Positions 18,501 through 25,925 of a stretch of DNA of 64,000 nucleotides are shown piece after piece. Made by a program: the position numbers and the translations under genes. The stretch covers positions 1 through 64,000 of the forward strand of contig NZ_LEKT01000005.1 in assembly GCF_001045675.1 (NCBI RefSeq), in the 5' to 3' direction. Position 1 is the stretch's first letter; every line of letters starts with the position of its first letter. The stretch comes from Megasphaera cerevisiae DSM 20462. Its GTDB lineage: Bacteria > Bacillota > Negativicutes > Veillonellales > Megasphaeraceae. The notes beneath the pieces are model-generated. The model worked only from the letters and a program-made list of their open reading frames with translations, was not told the DNA's origin and did no database searches.

Positions 18501-19192
18501 AACCTAAGACGAGCTTTAAAGTAATGGAAAATGTTCGTAAGGGAAAGGGGATTGATAAACTCAATAAGCTGGGGCAGAAAACGACTGATTATGAAGGAGA
18601 GCTGAAGGCCGGTCATATTCCGCAATGGTTTATTGATTCGTGCCAGAAAATTGGCTATCTGTTTCCACGTGCCCATGCCGTAGCCTATGTGATGATGGCG
18701 TTCCGGATTGCATGGTTCAAAATCAATTATCCGCTGGCATATTATGCTGCATTTTTTACTATTCGTGCCAAGGCGTTCAAGCTGACGGCGATGATTCATG
18801 GATTGGAAGGACAGCGGCAGGCTATGAAGGCTATTGAGGCAAAGGGGAAAAGCGCTTCTAAAATTGAACAAGATTTGTATGCATCTCTGGAACTGGCTGT
18901 AGAAATGAGTCTGCGGGGATTTTCTTTTATGAACGTGGATATACGGCATTCGGCGGCTGCGCAATTTACTATTTGTGATGGCAAGATATTACCTCCTTTA
19001 ACGGCTATTGATGGCTTGGGAGAAAACGTGGCGGAACAAATTGTGACAGCCCGCGCCAAGGCCCCATTTAGTTCCAAGGCTGATTTGAAGCTCCGTGGAA
19101 AGGCATCGCAGTCATTGGTTGATATCATGACAGAAGAAGGTTGTCTTGGTGATTTGCCGGAAGATGAACAAATTGATTTATTTGCGATGTAA
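15563..19192 (+). CDS. polC: PolC-type DNA polymerase III alpha subunit lacking the 3'-5' exonuclease domain
   Basis: 1209 residues, versus about 1430 in Bacillus PolC. An unconserved acidic N-terminal region (1-155), OB-fold (about 175-285), PHP domain (VELHLHTVMSDMDA at about 296), zinc-binding CPHC pairs (about 672 and 697), the catalytic PDIDLNFSGEY (about 725), the TGQHPGG and ILGHDDPTVIRM motifs, and a C-terminal helix-hairpin-helix region. In normal PolC the DEDDh proofreading domain sits inside PHP after YGMEGYL; here YGMEGYLFDDK passes directly to YHIIILAKNQVG. The open frame is continuous and well conserved on both sides, so this is a lineage feature and not a frameshift. Proofreading would have to come from another protein. 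Confidence 0.95.
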   Translation: MKVWHIVPKQELMIPIADGQYAAVEEICASHMGKKWHVQMQSACEISDMDGLKNAVCRQLSLEGEVDVACRVAAIHHGGDMPLALPEDDPIHEIASISVDDMDGYDIPHEDCYESIYSEDDDLYDEEYRKACKSAENGETLGSTSRSAPAGGSENSRVWLGRAFSGDVLSINDVQGEERNDVIFRGKVVKVEFRELKSKRILLTFQLADASNGISAKKFIDVTSQAAGSKYRRKNTMTADEYDHLTQQLRTGAHVRVRGNVQYDNYQNDYVLNVNDIIADEGNTVEREDHNPTPRVELHLHTVMSDMDALITVKQLIKTVKKWHHPAIAVTDHGVVQSFPLLQEISTDKTNNIKVIYGMEGYLFDDKIDQSYHIIILAKNQVGIRNLYKLVSISHLKYIYRGRPRIPRSVLNEYREGLILGSACEAGELVRSMVQKKLPYEELKKIADYYDYLEIQPITNNQFLVREGFVADDEGLRNINRTILKIGDELGKMTVATCDAHFLNPEDKIYREILMTGKGFKDAQYQPDLYFRTTDEMLAEFSYLGEERAREVVITNPNKVNDWIDHVRPVPKETLYFPQIAGSSEALKNMCYEKAHQIYGDPLPQIVADRLTEELTSILGHGFGVLYYIAHKLVKHSNDDGYLVGSRGSVGSSFVATMSDITEVNPLPPHYVCPHCQYSQFFTKGEVGGGFDLPDKSCPHCGTSLQKNGHNIPFAIFLGFDGDKVPDIDLNFSGEYHPKAHKYTEELFGKDNVFRAGTIGAVKDKTAYGYVMKWAEARGINVNDAYINSLVNGCTGVKSTTGQHPGGVMVIPRDMDVHHFTPVQYPANKRDSGIITTHFDYHSIEGRLVKLDILGHDDPTVIRMLEDMTGVSAKTISFDDPETMSLFSSTKALGITPEQLGSKVGSLGIPEFGTAFVRKMLVDTHPKTFSELVRISGFSHGTDVWLNNAQDLITSGTVPLKEAVSTRDDIMNYLIQHDIKPKTSFKVMENVRKGKGIDKLNKLGQKTTDYEGELKAGHIPQWFIDSCQKIGYLFPRAHAVAYVMMAFRIAWFKINYPLAYYAAFFTIRAKAFKLTAMIHGLEGQRQAMKAIEAKGKSASKIEQDLYASLELAVEMSLRGFSFMNVDIRHSAAAQFTICDGKILPPLTAIDGLGENVAEQIVTARAKAPFSSKADLKLRGKASQSLVDIMTEEGCLGDLPEDEQIDLFAM

Positions 19193-19203
19193 TAAGTTAT
19201 CTA

Positions 19204-19232
19204 TCGACATTCCTCCCAATCTGTCTTATAAT
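19204..19232 (+). promoter_or_regulatory. Sigma-A-type promoter for yerC-mscL
   Basis: TCGACA (19204-19209), 17-base spacer, TATAAT (19227-19232), about 50 bases before the yerC start. Confidence 0.55.
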
Positions 19233-19284
19233 AAAGGCACATTTAATACACTAAAGTATGAAAGCAGGGGAGATGAACCGTACC

Positions 19285-19620
19285 ATGAGTGTCAATGAAA
19301 AATTAAAAGACCATCTTCATGATCAGCTTTTTAAAGCCGTTTTGGAATTAAAGGATATAAATGAGTGTTATGAATTTTTTGAAGATATATGTACGATTCA
19401 GGAAATGAAGGCGATTGCGGCTCGTTTGGAAGTAGCCCGTATGCTTAAGGCCGGTGATATTTATGAGGATATCGTAAAAAAAACCGGAGCCAGCACTGCT
19501 ACAATCAGCCGCATAAAACGCTGCCTTATGTATGGCAGCGGCGGATATGCCAAAATTTTGGATCGCATGGCTGAGAAAAATCCGGACTTTTTAAAGCTTA
19601 GTCCAAAAAAAGGAAAATAG
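19285..19620 (+). CDS. YerC/YecD-family TrpR-like DNA-binding protein
   Basis: 111 residues. Helical protein of the Trp-repressor superfamily: VNEKLKDHLHDQLFKAVLELK, CTIQEMKAIAARLEVARMLKAG, then the helix-turn-helix IVKKTGASTATISRIKRCLMYG. The family is common in Firmicutes and presumed to be a repressor, but no target is known. Three in-frame ATG codons lie close together (19258, 19273, 19285). The third is preferred since family members begin near MSVNEKLKDH, and AGGGGAG lies 13 bases upstream of it. Confidence 0.85.
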   Translation: MSVNEKLKDHLHDQLFKAVLELKDINECYEFFEDICTIQEMKAIAARLEVARMLKAGDIYEDIVKKTGASTATISRIKRCLMYGSGGYAKILDRMAEKNPDFLKLSPKKGK

Positions 19621-19667
19621 ACTTATGGCGGATTTATATGTTTTACGGAAAGGGATGGTGAACATAA

Positions 19668-20117
19668 ATGGAGTTTTTGAAAGAATTTAAAAATTTTGCT
19701 ATGCGTGGAAATGTTATTGATATGGCCGTGGGTGTCGTGATTGGCGCTGCTTTTGGCAAAATTGTCAGCTCGCTTGTTACCAATATTATTATGCCGCCGT
19801 TAGGGGTGCTGCTTGGCGGCATTGATTTTTCTGAGTTTTTTATAACATTAAGTACTACCAAGCGTGCTGCGACGCTGGCGGAAGCGCAGGCGCAGGGAAT
19901 ACCTGTGATTGCATATGGTGCATTTATCAATACTATTATTGAATTTTTAATTATTGCATTTGCGATTTTTATCGTTATCAGACAGATGAATGCTTTAGTT
20001 CCCAAGTCGGAAGAAGCCCCGGTTTCGCGACGTTGCCCGTATTGCAAAGAAGCGGTTGCGGAAGATGCGACACGATGCCCGCACTGCACCAGTCCCCTGG
20101 ACAGCGCAGAAAAATAA
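19668..20117 (+). CDS. mscL: Large-conductance mechanosensitive channel with C-terminal zinc ribbon
   Basis: 149 residues. The N-terminal amphipathic helix and pore-lining first helix ([31 protein letters not shown]) and the second membrane helix ([20 protein letters not shown]) are those of MscL, which releases solutes on hypo-osmotic shock. Beyond the usual cytoplasmic helix bundle it carries two CxxC pairs (CPYC ... CPHC, about residues 122-139), a zinc-ribbon-like tail seen in some anaerobe MscL proteins. Start ATG with AGGGATGGTG upstream. Confidence 0.93.
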   Translation: MEFLKEFKNFAMRGNVIDMAVGVVIGAAFGKIVSSLVTNIIMPPLGVLLGGIDFSEFFITLSTTKRAATLAEAQAQGIPVIAYGAFINTIIEFLIIAFAIFIVIRQMNALVPKSEEAPVSRRCPYCKEAVAEDATRCPHCTSPLDSAEK

Positions 20118-20136
20118 AATATATGTACGAAATGAA

Positions 20137-20165
20137 GAAAACTCCCGTATTCCGGGAGTTTTTCT
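20137..20165 (+). terminator. Terminator after mscL
   Basis: AAAACTCCCG / CGGGAGTTTTT hairpin with a short loop and T-run, 20 bases after the mscL stop. Confidence 0.8.
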
Positions 20166-20210
20166 TAGCGTCACGGTCTTTTTTCATAAATAAACAAGCA
20201 GGAGAAGATA

Positions 20211-20774
20211 ATGAAATCCAAAATAGGTGTTACTATTTTTTCTAACGGTGATATGGATATATTGCAAGGTTCTATATATGAAGAATTGTGGAACGATTAT
20301 TGTACTTTCAAAAAAAGAGCCATACGGCAGAAAGAAAAGGACACGCCTAAGGGAAACTTTCTGGCCCGGCGCTACGAAAGGGCGGCACTTTTAGCGTTAT
20401 ATGCTTTCTTTCGGGGAGTTTTAGATAACTGGATTATGCAGATTATCCGCCGGAACAATCTTTATACGGAAATGCAGCATGCGGATTTGAGCAAGAAATG
20501 CAGTGCCGTCTTAGAATATTGTTTTTTTTGTTCTTATGAAAAAAAGGAGAAAGATATTTCACGTCTGAAGATTTTTATCAATCGCTATGAGCAGTCTGAT
20601 TTAGCGCTGCTGGAGCATGCGGATTATCAGGTCTTGATGGAAATGGAGCAGCAGATAGATGAATATTTGTGCTTCGTCGAACATGCAACTTCGCTGAAAA
20701 GATTTCCCCTGCCAGAGCAATCCACATCAGGATTAGTGCATCAGCTGGGAAAAATAATGAAAGCTGGCCAGTAA
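20211..20774 (+). CDS. Conserved-looking hypothetical cytoplasmic protein
   Basis: 187 residues with no signal peptide or membrane helix. Mostly helical and charged, with a cluster LARRYERAALLALYAFFRGVLDNWIMQIIRR in the middle and a C-terminal segment YLCFVEHATSLKRFPLPE. The start ATG follows GCAGGAGA, and codon use matches its neighbours, so it is probably a real gene. I do not recognise the family. It stands alone between the mscL terminator and the FMN riboswitch. The arrangement of helices and the RRYERAALLALYAFF stretch suggest a small HEPN-like or four-helix fold, but this is only an impression. Confidence 0.6.
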   Translation: MKSKIGVTIFSNGDMDILQGSIYEELWNDYCTFKKRAIRQKEKDTPKGNFLARRYERAALLALYAFFRGVLDNWIMQIIRRNNLYTEMQHADLSKKCSAVLEYCFFCSYEKKEKDISRLKIFINRYEQSDLALLEHADYQVLMEMEQQIDEYLCFVEHATSLKRFPLPEQSTSGLVHQLGKIMKAGQ

Positions 20775-20853
20775 TATAAGTCCCTCATTTGTTCTCTTGC
20801 ATGAAATATTCATTAGTGGTATGATAACAATATAAAAAAAGCATATAAATTTC

Positions 20854-20983
20854 AGTCTTTAAGGTATGGTGAGAAAGGAGTTTCCTTTCATATTCCTGAC
20901 CGGCGGTTATAGTCCGCAACCTCTTACGGGAGTTGATTCGATGAAATCTCGAAACCGACAGTATAGTCTGGATGGGAAAAGAC
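20854..20983 (+). promoter_or_regulatory. FMN riboswitch aptamer (RFN element)
   Basis: Closing stem P1 is GTCTTT (20855-20860) with AAAGAC (20978-20983). The core has the conserved signatures CCTGACCGGCGG (20895-20906), GTCCGCAACC, the P6 hairpin TTCGA-TGAAATC-TCGAA, and CCGACAGTATAGTCTGGATG. These match the FMN-binding six-way junction of ribD/ribU leaders. The P2 arm is unusual in carrying an extra perfect 7-bp hairpin (20873-20889). It sits 100 bases upstream of an FGGY kinase, not of a riboflavin gene. Confidence 0.93.
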
Positions 20984-20989
20984 AGCAGG

Positions 20990-21052
20990 CATGGTATCTA
21001 GGTACCATGTAATTCTGATGTACAAAAGACTGGTTATCCGGTCTTTTTTTTA
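20990..21052 (+). terminator. Riboswitch expression platform: hairpin plus rho-independent terminator
   Basis: A perfect CATGGTA/TACCATG hairpin (20990-21009) is followed by a terminator AAAAGACTGG / CCGGTCTTTT with eight T (21024-21051). This is the usual layout of a transcriptional off-switch: FMN bound, transcription stops before the kinase gene. Confidence 0.8.
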
Positions 21053-21084
21053 TTAGCCCATGACGGAAAGGAAGGATTACAGAA

Positions 21085-22620
21085 ATGGGAAAAAAATATT
21101 ATTTGGGATTTGATGCAGGAACGCAGAGTGTAAAGGTTGCGGTATATGATGAAGCCTTGCAATGTGTTGCTATGGATACAGCAAAAACCACATTGTATTA
21201 TCCGCATCCCGGCTGGGTGCAGATGGAGGTCGATGAATACTACCGGCTGATCAAACGCTGTATGGCTTCGTGCAGCCGGCAAATGAACGAGAAGGGACTG
21301 CCGCTGACTGCTGTTCGAGCTATTATGGGAGACGGTATTATCTGTGGAATTGCTGGTATTGATAAAGAGGGCAGAGCAGTTACCCCATACATAAATTATT
21401 TGGACAGCCGTACTGGTGATGATGTAGCGTTTTTAAAACAGCGTCATTTGGATATATGGGCCAGGGAAACGGGAAATGCCGAACCTAATATTATGTTTCC
21501 TGCCATGTTTGCCCGCTGGTTTGTAAAAAATAGTGCGGAATTCAGAGATAAAGGTGTGAAATTTATTCATAACTGCCCGTATATTTTACTTCATTTGGCA
21601 GGGTTAAAAGGTCAGGATGCATTCATCGACTGGGGGACCATGTCGGGATGGGGCCTGGGGTACGATGTAGTGAAAAAAACATGGTCGGCGCAGCAGCTGG
21701 AGATTTTGGGAATTGATCTGACGTATATGCCGCGTATTGTGAAGCCTTGGGATATCATAGGAACGCTCTGCCCTAAGGATGCGGAAGAAACAGGATTTCC
21801 TGCCGGCATACCCATATGCGCCGGCGCAGGTGATACTATGGAATCTATGATGGGCAGCGGTATTCTGGAAGCAGGACGGGCCGTCGACGTGGCAGGTACC
21901 TGCGCGATGTTCTGTGCCGCGGCCGATGGTATTATACCAGCGCTTTCCGTGCCGGGAAGCGGCCTTATATTTAATTCGGGCACCTTGCCGGGAACTTATT
22001 TTTATTGGGGCATGGTCCGTACCGGAGGATTGGCGCTGCGATGGTTTAAGGATCACATCAGCAGGCATGAAGAAGATGCATATTACAGTACGCTGGATAC
22101 GTTGGCCGTGCGCTGCCCTGCTGGCTGTAACGGGGCTATGTTTATTCCGTATCTGACTGGGGGAAATGGGGAATTTCCACATGTACGCGGTACTTTTACG
22201 GGTCTTACGCTGGATTCCGATCAAGGCGCCATGTGGCGGTGTGTTCTTGAGGGAATTGGCTATGATTATATGGAAATTACGGATCGTTACCGCAGCGCCG
22301 GCATTGATTTGACGCAGCTTACCATTACCGAAGGGGGTAGCCGTGATGCTTTGTGGAATCAGATTAAGGCAGATATGCTCAATACGGAGGTCGTGGTATT
22401 AAAAATATCCGGTGGTGCCGTACCGACTAATTGCATTGTTGCGGCTTATGGTACCGGAGATATTGCTGATTTGGAACAGGCGCTGCGGCGTCAGCTGATT
22501 GTGGCCGGGCGTTTTTTTCCAAACCGCGATACTATCGGTATGTACCGGGATAATTATGAGAAACGGCGCTATCTTCTTAAGGCTTTGAATATGGCAGCGG
22601 AGAGCGCAGGAAAGTTGTGA
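21085..22620 (+). CDS. FGGY-family carbohydrate kinase under FMN riboswitch control
   Basis: 511 residues, full length for the family. The N-terminal ATPase lobe begins YYLGFDAGTQSVKVAVYD, with YPHPGWVQMEVDEYY as in xylulokinase-like members and PYINYLDSRTGDD. The C-terminal lobe has CAGAGDTMESMMGSG, the TEGGSRDALWNQIKADML signature and GGAVPTNCIVAAYGTGD. These enzymes phosphorylate sugars or polyols (xylulose, ribulose, ribitol, glycerol); the substrate here cannot be read off. The ATG follows AAGGAAGGA. It appears to be the only gene behind the riboswitch: its stop at 22620 is followed by a 280-base gap before hbd, with a likely separate -10 there. A link to flavin or ribityl metabolism is inferred only from its control element. 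Confidence 0.9.
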   Translation: MGKKYYLGFDAGTQSVKVAVYDEALQCVAMDTAKTTLYYPHPGWVQMEVDEYYRLIKRCMASCSRQMNEKGLPLTAVRAIMGDGIICGIAGIDKEGRAVTPYINYLDSRTGDDVAFLKQRHLDIWARETGNAEPNIMFPAMFARWFVKNSAEFRDKGVKFIHNCPYILLHLAGLKGQDAFIDWGTMSGWGLGYDVVKKTWSAQQLEILGIDLTYMPRIVKPWDIIGTLCPKDAEETGFPAGIPICAGAGDTMESMMGSGILEAGRAVDVAGTCAMFCAAADGIIPALSVPGSGLIFNSGTLPGTYFYWGMVRTGGLALRWFKDHISRHEEDAYYSTLDTLAVRCPAGCNGAMFIPYLTGGNGEFPHVRGTFTGLTLDSDQGAMWRCVLEGIGYDYMEITDRYRSAGIDLTQLTITEGGSRDALWNQIKADMLNTEVVVLKISGGAVPTNCIVAAYGTGDIADLEQALRRQLIVAGRFFPNRDTIGMYRDNYEKRRYLLKALNMAAESAGKL

Positions 22621-22798
22621 AAAAGAAAATAATCTCTTATGCGAATTGTTCATAAAATAACAATGTGCGATGCGAGTTTTATATGAAGCTATGCTGAAAA
22701 CGCACTTGACTTAAATATAGGAAGCACAAAACGCATATGATATATGATAATATTTTAAAATATCCCCTTTTTTCAGTAGATTTTTTTGTGAAAAGTGA

Positions 22799-22877
22799 TA
22801 TACTAGGAATGTAAGCAGAGCATCTTATTTAAAAAGTGCGCAACTTTTTTTTTCTTGTCAAAAGTGAAAAAAATCAC
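22799..22877 (+). promoter_or_regulatory. Likely hbd promoter region with a GTGA-N6-TCAC palindrome
   Basis: A TATACT -10 at 22799-22804 without a good -35 is followed by GTGA-A6-TCAC (22864-22877), the core geometry of CRP/FNR-family sites, 23 bases before the hbd start. At that position it would act as a block or in the leader RNA. Weak on its own. The remainder of the gap after the kinase gene (22621-22798) is AT-rich without clear signals. Confidence 0.35.
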
Positions 22878-22899
22878 GCTAATTAAGGAGGAGTTAAAC

Positions 22900-23760
22900 A
22901 TGTTTTGTAAAAAAGTTATGGTAATTGGTGCAGGTACTATGGGTTCCGGTATTGCTCAGGTTTTCGCACAGAACGGCTGCGAAGTTATCCTTAATGATAT
23001 CAAACAGGAATTCATTGATGGTGGTAAAGCTAAGATTGATAAGAGCTTGACGAAGCTGGTCTCTAAGGGCAAAATGGCCCAGGAAGATAAAGATGCTATT
23101 ATGTCTCGTGTTACCGGTTTTGTGGAAATTACGGCAGAAAACATGAAAGACGTTGATCTTGTTGTAGAAGCGGCTATCGAAAATATGAAAATCAAAGCAC
23201 AGATTTTCAAAAATCTTGATGAAAAATGCCCGGCTCATACCATTTTGGCATCTAACACATCTTCGCTGCCGATCACCTCAATTGGTGCAGCTACAGGTCG
23301 TCCGGACAAAGTTATCGGCATGCATTTCTTCAACCCTGCTCCCGTTATGAAACTGCTTGAAATTATCAATGGCATTGCTACATCAGAAGAAACATACAAT
23401 AAAGTTGCTGAATGTGCTACTGAATTAGGTAAAACTCCGGTTAAAGTTCAGGATTTCCCAGGCTTTGCAGGCAACCGCATTGTTATTCCGATGTTGAACG
23501 AAGCTATCTTCGCTTTGATGGAAGGCGTTGCTTCCAAAGAAGATATTGATAATGTTTGCAAACTTGGTTTTAATCATCCTATGGGACCTTTGGCATTGTG
23601 CGATCTTATCGGCAACGATATTGTTCTCCATGTCATGGAAGTTCTGTATGAAGGCTATGGCGATCCTAAATATCGTCCGTGCCCGCTCCTTAAGAAATAT
23701 GTAAATGCCGGGTATCTTGGCCGTAAGACAGGCAAGGGTTTCTACGACTACACAAAATAA
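22900..23760 (+). CDS. hbd: 3-hydroxybutyryl-CoA dehydrogenase
   Basis: 286 residues. NAD-binding Rossmann domain with [21 protein letters not shown] near the start, catalytic-region motifs [10 protein letters not shown] and [16 protein letters not shown] (the His of the catalytic dyad), [11 protein letters not shown], and the C-terminal dimer domain ([17 protein letters not shown]). It reduces acetoacetyl-CoA to 3-hydroxybutyryl-CoA in butyrate and longer fatty-acid formation. The ATG at 22900 follows AAGGAGGAG; an in-frame extension upstream has no site. It is followed by the crotonase gene, as in butyrate clusters, but bcd/etf are not here. Confidence 0.95.
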   Translation: MFCKKVMVIGAGTMGSGIAQVFAQNGCEVILNDIKQEFIDGGKAKIDKSLTKLVSKGKMAQEDKDAIMSRVTGFVEITAENMKDVDLVVEAAIENMKIKAQIFKNLDEKCPAHTILASNTSSLPITSIGAATGRPDKVIGMHFFNPAPVMKLLEIINGIATSEETYNKVAECATELGKTPVKVQDFPGFAGNRIVIPMLNEAIFALMEGVASKEDIDNVCKLGFNHPMGPLALCDLIGNDIVLHVMEVLYEGYGDPKYRPCPLLKKYVNAGYLGRKTGKGFYDYTK

Positions 23761-23881
23761 TACAGGCTGTTCATAAGCAGGGGGCGTGAGAAATCACGCC
23801 CATTGTCTCTGCCTGGTATATGCATCACAATTATTTTTTATACTATTATACTATAAATATTCTATACAGGAGGTTTTAGAA

Positions 23882-24664
23882 ATGGATTATCAGAACATTA
23901 TTTATTCTGTATCAGATGGAATCGGAACGATTACGATTAACCGCCCTAAAGCTTTGAACGCATTGAATCTTGCTACGGTTACGGAATTGAAAGACGTAGT
24001 GGAAAAAATTGCTGTTGATCCAGCTGTTCAGGTTGTTGTTATTACCGGTTCTGGAGAAAAATCCTTTGTGGCCGGCGCTGACATTGTGGAAATGTCGACA
24101 AAAAATCCGACAGAAGGCCGCGCTTGGGGCATGGTCGGACAGAATGTTTTCACGGAAATTGAAAATCTTCCGCAGCCTGTTATCGCTGCTATCAATGGCT
24201 TTGCTTTGGGCGGCGGCTGCGAATTGTCCTGCGCATGCGATATTCGTTATGCGTCAGAAAATGCAAAATTCGGTCAGCCGGAAGTGGGTCTTGGCATTAC
24301 CCCTGGCTTCGGCGGCACACAACGTCTGACTCGTGTTGTTGGGCGGGGTTATGCAAAAGAATTGATTTATACTGGCGGCATGATTGATGCTCAGGAAGCA
24401 CTTCGCATTGGTTTGGTTAATAAGGTGGTTCCGCAGTCTGAATTAATGGATGCCGTTATGAAATTAGCTAAAACCATTACGAAAAAAGCGCCGGTCGCTG
24501 TACAACTTTCTAAAGCTGCTATTAATCGCGGTATCAATTGTGACGTCGTTACAGGGATTGCGTATGAAGCCGAAGTATTTGGCCTCTGCTTCTCAACGGC
24601 AGACCAAAAAGAAGGTATGAGTGCATTTGTTGAAAAACGGAAACCTGCCTTTACCGGTAAATAA
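23882..24664 (+). CDS. crt: Crotonase (3-hydroxybutyryl-CoA dehydratase / enoyl-CoA hydratase)
   Basis: 260 residues. The family start IGTITINRPKALNALN, the oxyanion-hole segment KSFVAGADIVEM, NGFALGGGCELSCACD and the two catalytic glutamates in FGQPEVGLGITPGFGGTQRL and its upstream helix are all present. It dehydrates 3-hydroxybutyryl-CoA to crotonyl-CoA, the step after Hbd. The ATG at 23882 follows AGGAGG; upstream in-frame sequence is intergenic. A GC-rich hairpin (23782-23801, no T-run) lies between the two genes and may affect RNA stability. Confidence 0.93.
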   Translation: MDYQNIIYSVSDGIGTITINRPKALNALNLATVTELKDVVEKIAVDPAVQVVVITGSGEKSFVAGADIVEMSTKNPTEGRAWGMVGQNVFTEIENLPQPVIAAINGFALGGGCELSCACDIRYASENAKFGQPEVGLGITPGFGGTQRLTRVVGRGYAKELIYTGGMIDAQEALRIGLVNKVVPQSELMDAVMKLAKTITKKAPVAVQLSKAAINRGINCDVVTGIAYEAEVFGLCFSTADQKEGMSAFVEKRKPAFTGK

Positions 24665-24693
24665 GTTTTATTAACAACCATATAGCAATAAAG

Positions 24694-24730
24694 AGAGACC
24701 GCATCGAATACAGTGATGCGGTCTTTTTAA
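24694..24730 (+). terminator. Terminator after crt
   Basis: AGACCGCATC (24696-24705) pairs with GATGCGGTCT (24715-24724), followed by T5. Ends the hbd-crt unit. Confidence 0.85.
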
Positions 24731-24779
24731 ACGTCCGTTTGACTTTTTGACTAATTATCGAGATTTTGGCTTAAAATCA

Positions 24780-24808
24780 TTGACAAATACTCATAATCAT
24801 GCTATCTT
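24780..24808 (+). promoter_or_regulatory. Sigma-A promoter of the hrcA-dnaK operon
   Basis: TTGACA (24780-24785), 17-base spacer, TATCTT (24803-24808). The expected transcription start lies just upstream of the CIRCE element. Confidence 0.85.
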
Positions 24809-24819
24809 TTATATAGTTA

Positions 24820-24846
24820 TTAGCACTCAAATAAAAAGAGTGCTAA
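24820..24846 (+). promoter_or_regulatory. CIRCE operator for HrcA
   Basis: Perfect consensus TTAGCACTC-N9-GAGTGCTAA directly downstream of the promoter. HrcA bound here represses the heat-shock operon in a GroEL-dependent way (established for the family). Confidence 0.97.
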
Positions 24847-24875
24847 TATAGGTCAAATGAGCAGAGGTGATAGAT

Positions 24876-25910
24876 ATGGATTTGGATGAAAGAAAACAAA
24901 AAATATTGCAGGCTATCATTCAGGACTATATCATATCTGCTGAGCCTGTTGGGTCCAGGACGATAGCCCGTAAGTATGATTTGGGGGTTAGTGCCGCAAC
25001 AATACGTAATGAGATGTTTGATTTGGAAATGATGGGGTATTTGGAACAGCCTCATACATCGGCAGGACGCATTCCATCTATAAAAGGATATCGATTTTAT
25101 GTTGATTGCCTGCTGCAGCCGACAAAAATATCCAATGATGAAAAAAAATTCGTTCAAGTCTGGTTTCAGGACAAGATGAATGATGTCGATCAGATATTTC
25201 AGTCAACGGCTAAAATTCTGGCCAAGGTTACGCATAATGTGACGTTGGTCATGGCATCTCAATCTCTTGCAGCTAAGCTGAAATATATTCGTTTTTTGCC
25301 GTTGGATCACCGGCGCGCCATTATGATTGTCGTGACTGATTCCGGGCAGATTGAAAACTGTATTTACCCTAAGGTAGATGGGGTAGATGTGGATGATTTG
25401 AATGTAATTGCAGAGAAGCTTACGTATTATCTGGCTGGTGTTTCTATGATTAATATTAACATGGAAATGCTGGAAAAGTATCATGAAAGTATTGTCGACG
25501 ATTTGGAGTTGTATCGACTGGCCTTTCGCTCTATGCATAAAGCGTTTCGCAGGGAGCAGCAGCTCTATAAGGGTGGCACCATGGAATTGCTCAATAAACC
25601 TGAATTTAAGGATGTAGATAAAGCACGTACTTTGTTTACTTTTTTAGAAGAACAGGATGTTGCAGTAAATTTATTTCATGACGATGATAATGAGCAGAAT
25701 GTAACTGTACGTATTGGAGAGGAAGCACAGCTTTCACCCATGAAAGATTGCAGCATTATTGAAGCAACATTTAAATCAAATGATATTGTTCTCGGTAAAA
25801 TTGCAGTGTTGGGACCTACGCGTATGGAATATGCAAAAATCATCGGTTTGCTGGATTTTATGAAACAGCATGTGACCCATATTTTAGAGCATTACCACGA
25901 TGAGAAGTAG
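24876..25910 (+). CDS. hrcA: Heat-inducible transcription repressor HrcA
   Basis: 344 residues. N-terminal winged helix (LDERKQKILQAIIQDYI, SRTIARKYDLGVSAATIRNEM, GYLEQPHTSAGRIPSIKGYR), then the GAF-like domain and inserted dimerisation region typical of HrcA. It represses its own operon through the CIRCE site 30 bases upstream. The ATG at 24876 follows AGAGGTG; a GTG nine bases earlier is part of that site. First gene of hrcA-grpE-dnaK-dnaJ. Confidence 0.96.
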   Translation: MDLDERKQKILQAIIQDYIISAEPVGSRTIARKYDLGVSAATIRNEMFDLEMMGYLEQPHTSAGRIPSIKGYRFYVDCLLQPTKISNDEKKFVQVWFQDKMNDVDQIFQSTAKILAKVTHNVTLVMASQSLAAKLKYIRFLPLDHRRAIMIVVTDSGQIENCIYPKVDGVDVDDLNVIAEKLTYYLAGVSMININMEMLEKYHESIVDDLELYRLAFRSMHKAFRREQQLYKGGTMELLNKPEFKDVDKARTLFTFLEEQDVAVNLFHDDDNEQNVTVRIGEEAQLSPMKDCSIIEATFKSNDIVLGKIAVLGPTRMEYAKIIGLLDFMKQHVTHILEHYHDEK

Positions 25911-25925
25911 GAGGTTTATTTACAC

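Noticed and set aside
23782-23801. GC-rich hairpin between hbd and crt as a terminator
   Set aside because: The stem GGGCGTGA/TCACGCCC is perfect but no T-run follows. It may affect stability or translation, not termination.
22900-24664. A complete butyrate (bcd-etf-thl-hbd-crt) operon
   Set aside because: Only hbd and crt are present, followed by a terminator; bcd, etfAB and thiolase are not in this window.
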